From G963662605 sp963667005 (lineage in GTDB: Bacteria > Bacteroidota > Ignavibacteria > Ignavibacteriales > Ignavibacteriaceae): a DNA stretch of 64,000 bases. Location of the stretch: the NCBI GenBank assembly GCA_963667005.1, contig OY762937.1:2728001-2792000 (forward strand), written 5' to 3'. This document shows positions 7,462-16,746 of the stretch, piece by piece (position 1 is the first letter of the stretch; every line of letters starts with the position of its first letter). The position numbers and the translations under genes were made by a program. Under the pieces are notes generated by a model. It saw nothing but the letters and a program-made list of their open reading frames with translations. It searched no databases and was not told where the DNA came from.

Positions 7462-8922
7462 CTACAGTTCGAAGAGGGGTGATATATCCGGGATTTTTTC
7501 AGACTTATGCACGAATTCGTTTTTCTCAGGAATATACAGATAGTCCTCACTCCATGAGTCCGCATTAGTGACTATTTGTCTGAGTGCATCTCCGATAAGC
7601 TGCATTTCATCCTCGGTCATAGTCGGGTGAATTGATATCCGTACCCATCCCGGTTTATCTGAAAGATCTCCGTGATTGATCTTATCTGTGATTGCGTGCG
7701 AACGGTTAGGGTCTACATGCAGAAGGTAATGGCCGTAAGTTCCGGCACAGGAACAGCCACCGCGAGTCTGAATGCCGAATCTGTCATTTAACAGCTTTAC
7801 CGCGAGGTTGTAGTGCATATTATCAAGATAAAAAGATACTACTCCAAGCCTGTCACGCAGATTATCAGCGAGTATATGAACATGCGGAATGTTTTCAATT
7901 TCCTTGAAGAGAATATCCAATAATTCAGCTTCACGCTCTTGTATACGCTCCGACTGCATTTGCTCTTTGAGTTTGATAGCAAGCGCGGCTTTTATTGTCT
8001 GGAGGAAGGGGGGAGTGCCGCCGTCTTCCCGGGCTTCAATGTTATTGACAAATTTATGCTGTCCCCAGGGATTCGTCCAATCCACCGTACCGCCTCCGGG
8101 TTCATCAGGAACGCGATTATGGTACAGATTTGAATTGAAGATCAGAATACCGGGAGAACCGGGTCCGCCAAGGAATTTGTGAGCTGAGAAAAATATAGCG
8201 TCAAGATGCTGTTCCGGGTCTGCTGGGTGCATATCTATGTTCACATATGGTGCGGAACAGGCAAAATCAACAAAGCAGTATCCGCCTTGTTGATGCATGA
8301 TCTTAGCGAGTTCATAGTAAGGGGTTTTAATACCGGTTACATTAGAACAGGCTGAAAAAGATCCGATTTTTAGTGGCCTGGATTTATACTCTTCCAGTTT
8401 CTTAAGCAGGTCAGTAGCTCCAACAGTACCATCCGGTTCGGGGTCCAAAATGATGGTGTCGCAAAGAGTCTCTAACCAGGATGTTTGGTTGGAATGGTGC
8501 TCTATATGGGTGATAAAGACGACGGGACGCAATTCCTCAGGAATATGTGTCATATCCTTTAGCTGTTCCGGAATCCTTAATCCAAGTAATCTGATCAGCT
8601 TGTTCACCACCCCGGTCATTCCGGAGCCGGCATTGATCAGCAGGTCATGTTCAGAAGCATTGACATGGGTCTTAATAATATGTTGGGCTTCATGATAGGC
8701 ACGAGTCATGAATGCTCCCGTGGAGCTCGCTTCAGAGTGGGTATTCCCGAGGAGGGGAGCGAACTTTTCCTGGATGGCGGATTCAATTGGCTGATACAGA
8801 CGGCCGCTGGCTACCCAGTCGGCATACACCAATTTTTGAGTCCCAAATGGTGTTTCTACTGTGGCATTTACACCGATGATGTTGTTTCTGAAGTTACTAA
8901 AATCCAATTTAGAATTCACCAT
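7462..8922 (-). CDS. Class V aminotransferase (cysteine desulfurase/SufS-like)
   Basis: 486 residues, fold type I PLP enzyme. Visible are the N-terminal NTHSEASSTG segment, the FITHIEHHSNQTSW histidine motif that stacks on PLP, the cofactor Asp in CFVDFACSAP, and the PLP lysine K249 in FFSAHKFLGGPGSPG. A C-terminal TRGGCSCAG loop carries two cysteines where desulfurases have their catalytic Cys. Relatives are annotated as cysteine desulfurase or selenocysteine lyase, but this longer subfamily is not SufS or IscS proper, and no Suf or Isc genes adjoin it. The true substrate is unknown. It starts with ATG at 8922 and is probably transcribed alone. Confidence 0.82.
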   Translation of the reverse strand: MVNSKLDFSNFRNNIIGVNATVETPFGTQKLVYADWVASGRLYQPIESAIQEKFAPLLGNTHSEASSTGAFMTRAYHEAQHIIKTHVNASEHDLLINAGSGMTGVVNKLIRLLGLRIPEQLKDMTHIPEELRPVVFITHIEHHSNQTSWLETLCDTIILDPEPDGTVGATDLLKKLEEYKSRPLKIGSFSACSNVTGIKTPYYELAKIMHQQGGYCFVDFACSAPYVNIDMHPADPEQHLDAIFFSAHKFLGGPGSPGILIFNSNLYHNRVPDEPGGGTVDWTNPWGQHKFVNNIEAREDGGTPPFLQTIKAALAIKLKEQMQSERIQEREAELLDILFKEIENIPHVHILADNLRDRLGVVSFYLDNMHYNLAVKLLNDRFGIQTRGGCSCAGTYGHYLLHVDPNRSHAITDKINHGDLSDKPGWVRISIHPTMTEDEMQLIGDALRQIVTNADSWSEDYLYIPEKNEFVHKSEKIPDISPLFEL

Positions 8923-8996
8923 ATAAAAGCTTAATAATTAAAGAGATAGCTCAATATCCATAAACGGGAGCATCTCTATATTTCTGTGGAAATTTG

Positions 8997-11246
8997 TTAC
9001 CAGCCGGTTTCATTTCTGGAAGCAGCCGGAGTTCGTGCTCCGCCACCATGTATATTACAGGCCTCTGGCAATCTATCAGCTTTGACCCAGTCGGTTACCT
9101 TTTCCGGACAACCGTCCTTAGCCAATCGAGTCTCACCTCGCTCAATAGAAGCCTTACAAAATTCTGCCTGAACTACTCCATCGGGCATGTCGAAATACTT
9201 CAAAGGTAGATTTACCGTGTTATACGTCTCGGCCATGAAGTTTGCCCAGATTGGTAAAGCAGCCCGTGCTCCCTGACCGTACCATCCATTGAATTTTATC
9301 CTATGATCGTCAAATCCGACCCATACCGTACCTTCAAGCTGAGGTGTAAATCCACTGAACCAGGCATCAGCATAATCCTGCGTTGTACCGGTTTTTCCGG
9401 CAGCCGGTCTATGGAAGACGCGCCGGACAGATGCACCGGTTCCATAACTGACGACATCTTCCATCATGCTGACGGTGAGAGCCGCACTTTGTGGTGAAAC
9501 AGCTTCCCAGGTCTCGGATTTGTATTCTTCCAGAACCATACCGTTTCTATCCTCAACTCTGAGCACAGAAATCGGAGCGTGATACACGCCATGATTAGCT
9601 AATGTCGCAAATGCGGCTGCCTCTTCAATCGGTGCAATTTCAATTGTTCCCAATGCGATAGAAGGGAACGCAGATAGCGGAGAATTGACACCCATCTTTT
9701 TCGCATACCGTACGACCTGTGATGGCGGCGCCATATCGGATGTGGTTAAGCGGCCGGCAATAACGTTGACAGACTGTGCAAGAGCGTTGCGCAGTGTCAT
9801 GTAGCCGCCGTATGAACCATCACTGTTTGAAGGTGACCAACCGTTATAATTAAACTTCGTATTGGATAATGAATACGCCGGGAAAGCTCCGTTATCCATG
9901 GCAACTGTATACACAATAGGCTTAAAGGAGGAACCAGGCTGCCTTCTGATTTGCGTTACATGGTTAATACCATATGACCAGTCCTGATTGGCACCTCCGA
10001 CCATTGCCCGTATTTGACCGTTAGTTGGGTCAATGACAACAAAGCCAACCTGAATAGTAGATTCGGCTTTTTTCACTGAGTCAATAAAAGCCTGACTGTA
10101 TTGCAATCGGTTATACACCTGACTTTTTTGCTCTTTAGTTTTTGCTTCGTGATATTCGGCAGTATTCTTAATAGCCCTGTCTACCAACGAGGGGATAAGT
10201 TCTTTGTTGTTATCCCATTTCCAATTTTTGTAGAATATTTCCTGGTATTCTTTCAAATGAGCTGCTACCACTTTGTTCGCAATAACCTGCATTCTATGGT
10301 CAAGAGTGGTATAAATGGAAAGACCGTCACGGTATAAGTCAAGGCCGTGTTTCTCTGCGACTGCTTCCATCTGCTGCCGGATAGATTCCATGAAATGAGG
10401 CGCGTCGCTCCTGATTTTTACCTTTTTGCCGCGCGCCAAAACTATCGGCTCATTTTTCAATCTCTCATATTTATCCTCAGTAAGAAATCCGGCTGTAACC
10501 ATGTTTTGCATGACAAGATTTCTTCTCGTAAGAGCATTCTGCACGCGTCTTTCCGGGTCATATTGCACAGGGGATTTCAGTAAGGCGATCAGCATTGCCG
10601 ATTCAGGAATTGTCAGGTCTTTACCTTTTTTATTGAAGTAGACACGTGCGGCAGACTCGATTCCATAGGCGCTTTTTCCAAAGTAAGAAACATTGAAATA
10701 CATCTCAAGGATTTCACGTTTGGTGAACGTCTTTTCGATTTGAATGGCGGTTATCCATTCGCGGATTTTCCGGATGCCTGTACCGAAAATATTTTCATTT
10801 GAGCTTTTTAAATTATATAGGTTTTTTGATAGCTGCTGCGTAAGCGTGCTGGCACCTTCGCGGGAATTCTTAAAGATATTTTTGACCATGGCTTTTACAA
10901 AACGGTCCATGTCAACGCCCCAATGGTCATAAAATTTCCTATCTTCGGTTGAGATTAGTGCATTGACCAAATGCGGGGGAAGGCTGTCAATATCAGTCTC
11001 TATTCTGTTCTCTACATAGTATTGGCCAATCAATTCGCCATCAATCGAATACACTTTACTTGCGAGTTGTGGTTTAGGATTTTCAAGCTCTTCAAGAGAA
11101 GGAAGTCCCCACCATATATAAACAATAAAACCAAGGAACAAGCCGACTATGATCGAGGAAATGATGAGAAATTTTTTCTTTTTCTCTGGGTCCTCCCACA
11201 TAGTTTGAAAGCGTTCTTTGAAAGGTGGTTTCTGTTTATTATCCAT
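8997..11246 (-). CDS. Class A penicillin-binding protein (PBP1A-like)
   Basis: 749 residues. A short basic cytoplasmic tail and one membrane anchor (about 26-46) precede a GT51 glycosyltransferase domain with STEDRKFYDHWG (99-110, catalytic E101) and GASTLTQQLSKN (131-142). The transpeptidase domain follows with SxxK as S439-S-F-K442 in PGSSFKP, SVN at 492-494 and KTG at 618-620. The enzyme polymerises and crosslinks peptidoglycan in the periplasm. The tail after the KTG motif ends with three Cys residues (about 697-730) whose role is unclear. It lies 2 bases downstream of lpxH on the same strand, so cell-wall and lipid A genes are probably cotranscribed. Confidence 0.95.
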   Translation of the reverse strand: MDNKQKPPFKERFQTMWEDPEKKKKFLIISSIIVGLFLGFIVYIWWGLPSLEELENPKPQLASKVYSIDGELIGQYYVENRIETDIDSLPPHLVNALISTEDRKFYDHWGVDMDRFVKAMVKNIFKNSREGASTLTQQLSKNLYNLKSSNENIFGTGIRKIREWITAIQIEKTFTKREILEMYFNVSYFGKSAYGIESAARVYFNKKGKDLTIPESAMLIALLKSPVQYDPERRVQNALTRRNLVMQNMVTAGFLTEDKYERLKNEPIVLARGKKVKIRSDAPHFMESIRQQMEAVAEKHGLDLYRDGLSIYTTLDHRMQVIANKVVAAHLKEYQEIFYKNWKWDNNKELIPSLVDRAIKNTAEYHEAKTKEQKSQVYNRLQYSQAFIDSVKKAESTIQVGFVVIDPTNGQIRAMVGGANQDWSYGINHVTQIRRQPGSSFKPIVYTVAMDNGAFPAYSLSNTKFNYNGWSPSNSDGSYGGYMTLRNALAQSVNVIAGRLTTSDMAPPSQVVRYAKKMGVNSPLSAFPSIALGTIEIAPIEEAAAFATLANHGVYHAPISVLRVEDRNGMVLEEYKSETWEAVSPQSAALTVSMMEDVVSYGTGASVRRVFHRPAAGKTGTTQDYADAWFSGFTPQLEGTVWVGFDDHRIKFNGWYGQGARAALPIWANFMAETYNTVNLPLKYFDMPDGVVQAEFCKASIERGETRLAKDGCPEKVTDWVKADRLPEACNIHGGGARTPAASRNETGW

Positions 11247-11248
11247 AA

Positions 11249-11980
11249 CTATTTCCAGTCAACAATAGAAAATTCATTATTCTTGAATACTCCGAAACAT
11301 GGTTTATCCAACCATGAGCCGAGATTCACATAATAGCCTTTATTATAGGGGAGAAGGTCTTGTTTGTGCGAGTGTCCGAAAATGACGTAATCACACCCCT
11401 TGTCAATGTACTGTTTAGCTGCCTCGAATAGACTGTCGTGCTCGCCATAGTCTTTCTGCGTGGTGTATTTTCTGCTTGATTTACTTGAGCCGCTTGCAAT
11501 GCGTATGCCAAGATCGGGGTGAATCTTAGAATACATCCATTGTGCGACTTTATTACGCAACACAGCTTTAAGAATTTTATAACCGTAATCGTTAGCAATC
11601 ATGCCGTCGCCGTGATCAATGAAGAAGCGTTTATCATTTAGATCGAAATAATCGCCATTACCATAGAGTTTAATGCCGAGCTCAACAGGGAAGAAATCAC
11701 GGTGCAGGAAATCATGGTTGCCAATGAAATAGTGAATTTTCACACCCTTTCTGGTTAGATCCTGAAGAGCGGTAAAGGTACGGAAGTACCCTTTTTGATA
11801 AACCCGTTTGTATTCAAACCAGTAATCAAATAAATCACCCACAATGAATAATTCATCTGCGGAATCCATGATAGAATTGAGGAAAGAAACCAGTTTGGCT
11901 TCTTTTGCATCCTCAATCTCTTTGGACTCAAGTCCCAGATGAATGTCCGATATAAAATAATATGTTTTACTCATAAGCAT
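11249..11980 (-). CDS. lpxH: UDP-2,3-diacylglucosamine diphosphatase (LpxH-like)
   Basis: 243 residues of the calcineurin-like metallophosphoesterase superfamily. The metal ligands are in order: SDIHLG (11-16), GDLFDYW, GNHDF, and late GHSHKQ with HGD between. DYWFEY after GDLFD and the overall length match LpxH and related UDP-2,3-diacylglucosamine hydrolases that make lipid X in the cytoplasm. The rest of the lipid A genes seen (lpxC-fabZ, lpxA) are 5 kb away on the other strand. The start could also be the ATG two codons in, at 11974. A generic phosphoesterase remains possible, but the motif set favours LpxH. Confidence 0.83.
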   Translation of the reverse strand: MLMSKTYYFISDIHLGLESKEIEDAKEAKLVSFLNSIMDSADELFIVGDLFDYWFEYKRVYQKGYFRTFTALQDLTRKGVKIHYFIGNHDFLHRDFFPVELGIKLYGNGDYFDLNDKRFFIDHGDGMIANDYGYKILKAVLRNKVAQWMYSKIHPDLGIRIASGSSKSSRKYTTQKDYGEHDSLFEAAKQYIDKGCDYVIFGHSHKQDLLPYNKGYYVNLGSWLDKPCFGVFKNNEFSIVDWK

Positions 11981-12051
11981 CCAAAAATCAGCACATAATT
12001 TACTAATTAATAATGATTCCTTTATCTAAAAAATTGACGTCCTGCGAACCG

Positions 12052-13704
12052 TTACGGCTGCGCCGGCGCTTCAATAAACTCACCCAGAATTTGCAAATGA
12101 GGGTTTATCAACACCGATTGCGGCTTTTGTTTGAAAGTAAAAGTGAAAGTTTGTTCAGGCTTATCCACATATATGCGCTTGGTCTCGATAGGCGAGTATG
12201 TATTGAAAAACAAATCTACATTAACCGGGAAATGAAAACATGGATAATCCGTCTGTGTCTGTCTCATTTTCAACTGGACGGTATAGGATGAATCCTGATC
12301 TCCGGCTTCAGTGACTTTCCACGAGTATGATGCTGTTATTATATTGGATTCCTTATAAAGCCATTGATCGAAGAACTGATGCAGGTCTCTTTTTGAAATA
12401 TCTTCTGCAATCGCAATAAAATCCTGAGTGGATGCATTCCCGTATTTATATGTATTGAAATATTGTCTGAGAATAGAAAAGAATGCGGAATCACCGACTT
12501 CAAATCGCAGCATGTGCATTATCCATGCCCCTTTGTAATATATTGTCGGCGAAAACAAGTTGTACTTGGGATCGTACACAGTTCCTGAAAAAACCGGAAG
12601 TTTTAGCGTCTGCATTTTGGCTTCAAACTGTTCTATACCATAAACCTGCTCCAGATATATTGCTTCACAATACGTTGCAAAACCTTCATTCAGCCAAATA
12701 TCTTTCCATGATTTAGGTGATACACAATCACCAAACCAGTGATGTGACAATTCATGAACGTAGATCTCTTCATATCTATTTTTGCCTTTAACAAAGCTTG
12801 TACCTATACCGGTTATGGTCTGGTGTTCCATCGCGCCACCTTGCCAGAGAAACTCAGCAACACCGTATTTTTCTTTTATGAAGGGATATTCACCGAATAG
12901 TTTTGCAAAAACACCGATCATTTTTGCATGACCGATGAAATCCTTTTTCGCATTCTCTAAATGCTTCGGAATGGCATAATAATCAATCTGCATGGTATCC
13001 TTAGCCGCGCTGACATAATTCTCTGAGAAATGCGAGTACTTAGAGGAATACAAACAAATGAGATATGGGGCAATAGGGTAATATGTTTTATAATGAAAGG
13101 TACGTGTTGAATCCTGCGTGATTGAATCAATCAGCTTTCCATTAGAAACAGATGTATAAACAGAATCGGCGGTGATATACATGTCCATCAAAGCTTTGTC
13201 ATCGGGACGGTCATTGCATGGAAACCAGGTTGAGGCGAAATACGGTTCACTGAGAGTAGAAACCATCAGGTTATCATTTACCTCACCGAAAACGAATGAA
13301 GAGAAGCCGACGTTCTTGGGACTACCATGATACTTTATCCGGATATCAGATGTATCCGTTTTCATCAAGGCTCGGTCGTAAGGAATACTTATGTTACGTT
13401 CAAAACGATTATAGACTGATGGAGTGTTATTTACGAAAAGAGAATCAATTTCTAAGTTATCATAAAAATTCAGATAGACGGAATCTTCACTATGAAGGAT
13501 TTTTGCTGTTATAGTTACATCACCAACAATTTCTTTTATTTCTGGATGCAGCGATATTTTAATAAGATAATGCAGCACATCAATATTGTATTGTGCAGGT
13601 AAAACGTAGGTGCTGTCTTTATCAATATCCGGATCAAGTGCAAGGGGATTGGAAACCGGAAACTTTATGCAAGAGAATGAAAAAGAACTTAACCCCCAGA
13701 ACAT
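12052..13704 (-). CDS. M1 family (gluzincin) aminopeptidase, short form
   Basis: 550 residues. The M1 signatures are clear: the substrate-binding GGAMEH (289-294), zinc site HELSHHWFGD (H317, E318, H321) and the third ligand in WLNEGFATYCEA (E340). The N-terminal beta domain is present. The C-terminal helical ERAP domain of large M1 enzymes is short or absent. The protein is probably exported, but the first ATG at 13704 gives a signal peptide without its basic end. In frame just upstream are codons for KRIFLLLI, which would complete a signal sequence ending at a Cys, but no ATG/GTG/TTG precedes them nearby (an ATT is at 13731-13729). The start is therefore uncertain. It likely trims N-terminal residues from imported peptides. 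Confidence 0.88.
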   Translation of the reverse strand: MFWGLSSFSFSCIKFPVSNPLALDPDIDKDSTYVLPAQYNIDVLHYLIKISLHPEIKEIVGDVTITAKILHSEDSVYLNFYDNLEIDSLFVNNTPSVYNRFERNISIPYDRALMKTDTSDIRIKYHGSPKNVGFSSFVFGEVNDNLMVSTLSEPYFASTWFPCNDRPDDKALMDMYITADSVYTSVSNGKLIDSITQDSTRTFHYKTYYPIAPYLICLYSSKYSHFSENYVSAAKDTMQIDYYAIPKHLENAKKDFIGHAKMIGVFAKLFGEYPFIKEKYGVAEFLWQGGAMEHQTITGIGTSFVKGKNRYEEIYVHELSHHWFGDCVSPKSWKDIWLNEGFATYCEAIYLEQVYGIEQFEAKMQTLKLPVFSGTVYDPKYNLFSPTIYYKGAWIMHMLRFEVGDSAFFSILRQYFNTYKYGNASTQDFIAIAEDISKRDLHQFFDQWLYKESNIITASYSWKVTEAGDQDSSYTVQLKMRQTQTDYPCFHFPVNVDLFFNTYSPIETKRIYVDKPEQTFTFTFKQKPQSVLINPHLQILGEFIEAPAQP

Positions 13705-13842
13705 TATCAGTAATAAGAATATGCGTTTAATATCAAAATCCTTAAATGAATCAAAAATACATATGCAATTTACAAAAGAAAGGAAAATTAATGATTCACT
13801 TAAAGATGTCTTAGACCAATTATTATATTCTTGTGAAGTAAG

Positions 13843-13885
13843 CCGTCACCCTCTGTCCCTCTCCCACAGGGAGAGGGAAGTGGAG
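13843..13885. repeat. Short palindromic intergenic repeat
   Basis: CCCTCTCCC-ACA-GGGAGAGGG (13857-13877) is a perfect 9-bp hairpin preceded by GTCACCCTCTGT. Its GC-rich sequence stands out in the AT-rich 324-base gap (13705-14028) between divergent genes. Phrases of this type recur between genes in many bacterial chromosomes. The rest of the gap presumably holds both promoters, but I see no clear box. Confidence 0.5.
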
Positions 13886-14028
13886 AAAACTTTAGCATGA
13901 TTGCGGAGTCCAGTACTTAATACAGCAAAAATCACTCAAAGAATTTCTGTGTACATGATTTTGCAATATTTTGAAATATTATTATATTAATCAGATAAAA
14001 ATATCCGATTAAGAAAATTCAGGTTACT

Positions 14029-14868
14029 ATGCTACGAGAAGTAATAACAATTGATGAAAATTTGTGTGACGGTTGTAATAAATGCGTTCAGGCATGCGCT
14101 GAAGGTGCATTACAGCTTATAGACGGCAAAGCCCGGCTAATCAATGAAATATTTTGCGATGGTTTAGGGGCTTGCATAGGCGAGTGTCCGCAAAATGCTA
14201 TCACGGTCGAGAAAAAGGAAGCAGAACCGTACAATGAATCTCTGGTTATCGATCGGATGATCGAGATGGGTGAGAATACCGTAACTGCACATTTGGTGCA
14301 TTTGTACGAGCATGGACAAATGAACTATCTGAATCAGGCATTAGATGTTCTTAAAGAAAGAAACATTCCTATTAACTTTTCCGAAATTAGAAAATCAGTA
14401 CATAAGGAGGCCGATGCTCCTTCAAAGGAAGCAGTTCAAGAGAACTCTCATATGCCAACCAGGAACAATATTCGGTTACAGCAGTGGCCGGTGCAATTAC
14501 ATCTGCTTTCGCCCTTTGCAGCCCAAGTACAAAATAATGATCTACTTTTAACGGCTGATTGTGTGCCTTTAGCATATCCCAATTTCCATGCTGATTTTCT
14601 TCATAAGAAAGCTTTGGCGATTGCCTGTCCAAAACTGGACTCAAACAAAGAAGCATATTTGAACAAACTTGAAACAATGATCAGGGAATCCGGATTAAAA
14701 AGTATTACCGTGCTTATTATGCAGGTTCCTTGCTGTTCAGGACTGGTTCAGTTGGCAAAGAGGGCAATTGATAACTCCGGGAAGAATATTCAATTATTTG
14801 CTAAAGTCATCAGTATAGATGGCGAAGTAATAGACGAATTTTCCAGTCTCGCAATTGAAGGATTATAG
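14029..14868 (+). CDS. Ferredoxin-domain protein with Cys-containing C-terminal domain
   Basis: 279 residues. The N-terminal ~60 residues are a bacterial ferredoxin module. Cluster I has C13, C16, C19 and C23. The second motif, CDGLGACIGECP, has only C43, C49 and C53, because the second Cys position is Leu, so it may hold a [3Fe-4S] cluster. After a linker, residues ~140-279 form a separate domain with cysteines in ADCVPLAYP, AIACPKLD and VPCCSGL. Proteins of this two-domain type are common in anaerobes and usually lack an assigned role; redox sensing or electron transfer is plausible. It is followed by yajQ after about 54 bases and may share its transcript. Confidence 0.8.
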   Translation: MLREVITIDENLCDGCNKCVQACAEGALQLIDGKARLINEIFCDGLGACIGECPQNAITVEKKEAEPYNESLVIDRMIEMGENTVTAHLVHLYEHGQMNYLNQALDVLKERNIPINFSEIRKSVHKEADAPSKEAVQENSHMPTRNNIRLQQWPVQLHLLSPFAAQVQNNDLLLTADCVPLAYPNFHADFLHKKALAIACPKLDSNKEAYLNKLETMIRESGLKSITVLIMQVPCCSGLVQLAKRAIDNSGKNIQLFAKVISIDGEVIDEFSSLAIEGL

Positions 14869-14922
14869 TCATTTCACCTCAATTTGTTTTTTCGTATTTT
14901 TGAAGAAATAATTGGAGAAAAT

Positions 14923-15420
14923 ATGGCATCAAATCATTCATTTGACATTGTTTCAGAAATAGACTTTCAGGAAGTTGATAACGCGGTTAATCAGGCAATT
15001 AAAGAAATCAGTCAGCGTTACGATTTGAAAGATTCTGCAACAACAGTAGATCTGAACAAAAAAGATAAATTACTGACCATCCATACAAAGGATGATTATT
15101 CAAGAAAACAGAGCATTGATATTTTGCAGAGCAAATTCATCAAACGCGGCATCTCGATCAAAGCACTGCAATATAAAGACCCGGAAACGGCAAGCGGCGG
15201 AACTCTCAAACAGGTTATAGAGTTAGCCAGCGGGATTTCAAAAGACAATGCGAAGATCATTACTAAAATGATTAAAGATTCCAAGCTGAAAGTAAATGCT
15301 CAGATTCAAGATGAGCAGATCCGCTGTCAGGCTCCCAAAATTGACGACTTACAGGCAGTTCAGAAAATGGTCAAAGAAGCCGAACTGAATTTTCCTGTAC
15401 AGTTTACGAATTACAAATAA
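14923..15420 (+). CDS. yajQ: YajQ family nucleotide-binding protein
   Basis: 165 residues from the ATG at 14923, chosen because GGAGA lies 5-10 bases upstream and because family members begin with an SFDIVSE-type strand (here HSFDIVSEIDFQEVDNAV). Two RNP-like ferredoxin folds are recognisable, with RYDLKDS early and late VQFTNYK matching the conserved family C-terminus. YajQ proteins bind nucleic acid or nucleotides; some bind cyclic di-GMP and act as cofactors of transcription regulators. The role here is unknown. It lies downstream of the ferredoxin-domain gene and converges with ppk2 across a repeat pair. Confidence 0.93.
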   Translation: MASNHSFDIVSEIDFQEVDNAVNQAIKEISQRYDLKDSATTVDLNKKDKLLTIHTKDDYSRKQSIDILQSKFIKRGISIKALQYKDPETASGGTLKQVIELASGISKDNAKIITKMIKDSKLKVNAQIQDEQIRCQAPKIDDLQAVQKMVKEAELNFPVQFTNYK

Positions 15421-15500
15421 GCAAAAGTGTTCTCGATACTTCCGTCTCCGGCGGAAACTCGAACACCCATAGAAAACCATACTAAAAATTCATATTTAAA

Positions 15501-15639
15501 ATGTAGAGACGCTCTGCGAGCGTCTCTTTTCATTAAATGGCGAAACCATAATTCCCGAAAACAAAGAATGGATTTATATCCTAAGCAAAATAATGTTGAA
15601 CGTTTTACTGTGGGAGACGCTCGCAGAGCGTCTCTACAT
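15501..15639. repeat. Pair of inverted 26-bp palindromes (MITE- or REP-like)
   Basis: Positions 15501-15526 and 15614-15639 are exact reverse complements over 26 bases. Each arm is itself a palindrome: AGACGCTC-TGC-GAGCGTCT on the left, with the mirror core on the right. The 87-base interior is AT-rich and non-coding. The element fills the gap between converging yajQ and ppk2 and could also end transcription of both. The architecture is that of a small mobile or REP-type unit. Confidence 0.8.
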
Positions 15640-15641
15640 AC

Positions 15642-16508
15642 TTAGCTCTCTGTTTCTAATTGCTCTTTGTAAAGTTGAAGATTCTTCAACTTGTCTTCGC
15701 TCATCTGCGGATAGACCGGATCCATTTTTTCGAGAGTTTTTGTAATAATCTCGGATATCAATGTCCGGCCGAACCATTTTTTATCTGAGGGGATAACATA
15801 CCATGGAGCAAACTTGGTGCTTGTCTCAGTAAGAGCTTCCGCATAAACTTTTTGATATTCATCCCAATGTTCGCGCTCTTTTAAATCGGAAGAAGAGAAT
15901 TTCCAGTTCTTTGCCGGATCTTCAATACGCTTCATGAAACGTTTTTTCTGTTCGTCTTTTGAGATATGAAGGAAGAACTTAACTGTCCAAACTCCATTCT
16001 CGTACAAGTAGCGTTCGTAGTCTCTGAACTGGCGATAGCGGTCTTTCCAGATGTTTTTGCTGTTCATTACATAGTCGGGAAGTTTTTCCGGCTGTAAGTA
16101 GTTGTGGACGCGGACCACCAGGATCTCTTCATAGTGGGAGCGGTTGAATATTCCGATTCTGCCTCTTTCCGGCAGGGATTTATTTATTCTCCAGAGAAAA
16201 TCGTGATCCAATTCTTCAGCTGATGGCTGTTTGAAGCTGTATACCTGTGTACCTTGAGGGTTTAACCCGGACATGACATTTTTAATGGCACCATCCTTAC
16301 CGGCAGCATCCATTGCCTGAAAGATCAGCAGCAGGGCAAACTTATCGTGAGCATATAATTTATCCTGCAGTTCCGCCATTCTCTTAATATTTTTTTCGAG
16401 CAGTTTCTCGGCATCTTCGCGCGTTTTGAACTTTCCATTTGAATCGGTGGGGTAATCGGAAAGAGAAAGATTCTTCTTGAAAGGTACTCTGTACTTTGAA
16501 ATATCCAT
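15642..16508 (-). CDS. ppk2: Polyphosphate kinase 2 family protein
   Basis: 288 residues from the ATG at 16508, which has a strong GGAGG 5 bases upstream; a longer frame to 16532 is less likely. The PPK2 P-loop AMDAAGKDG is near residue 60, Walker B-like FNRSHYEE is in the middle, and the lid basic segment (RDYERYL, EQKKRF) follows. This single-domain form phosphorylates nucleotides using polyphosphate, or the reverse. The subclass (AMP or ADP preferring) cannot be fixed by eye. It is divergent from lpxC-fabZ and ends at the palindrome pair. Confidence 0.92.
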   Translation of the reverse strand: MDISKYRVPFKKNLSLSDYPTDSNGKFKTREDAEKLLEKNIKRMAELQDKLYAHDKFALLLIFQAMDAAGKDGAIKNVMSGLNPQGTQVYSFKQPSAEELDHDFLWRINKSLPERGRIGIFNRSHYEEILVVRVHNYLQPEKLPDYVMNSKNIWKDRYRQFRDYERYLYENGVWTVKFFLHISKDEQKKRFMKRIEDPAKNWKFSSSDLKEREHWDEYQKVYAEALTETSTKFAPWYVIPSDKKWFGRTLISEIITKTLEKMDPVYPQMSEDKLKNLQLYKEQLETES

Positions 16509-16665
16509 CGTAACCTCCATAGTTAATGGCATAGAGGAAAATATATGTAATTAAACAAAAGCCTGAGTCTGAGAGAAAATGACAATTCAGTCATTAAAGT
16601 TATTCAATATTGTTTGTTTTTGGCTAAAAAGCAAGCATTTTCTATCACAACACTTGTCGGATTTT

Positions 16666-16695
16666 TTGTCAAAAGTTAATAGATTAGTATCTTTC
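16666..16695 (+). promoter_or_regulatory. Predicted promoter of the lipid A operon
   Basis: TTGTCA (16666-16671) and TATCTTTC (16688-16695) are spaced by 16 bases. The second box is one base away from the TAnnTTTG element of Bacteroidota-type promoters. Transcription would start near 16702, about 45 bases before the lpxC-fabZ ATG. Confidence 0.5.
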
Positions 16696-16746
16696 TAAGT
16701 TAAATAGTTACTTTTATGTATTTTGATAAGAAAATGTAGGTTTGGC

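Noticed and set aside
13610..13900. 96-codon plus-strand frame upstream of the ferredoxin-domain gene
   Set aside because: Its first part lies antisense to the M1 peptidase gene and its last part is the CCCTCTCCC hairpin repeat.
15427..15645. 72-codon plus-strand frame after yajQ
   Set aside because: It consists of the inverted 26-bp palindromes and their interior and overlaps the ppk2 end; not a plausible protein.
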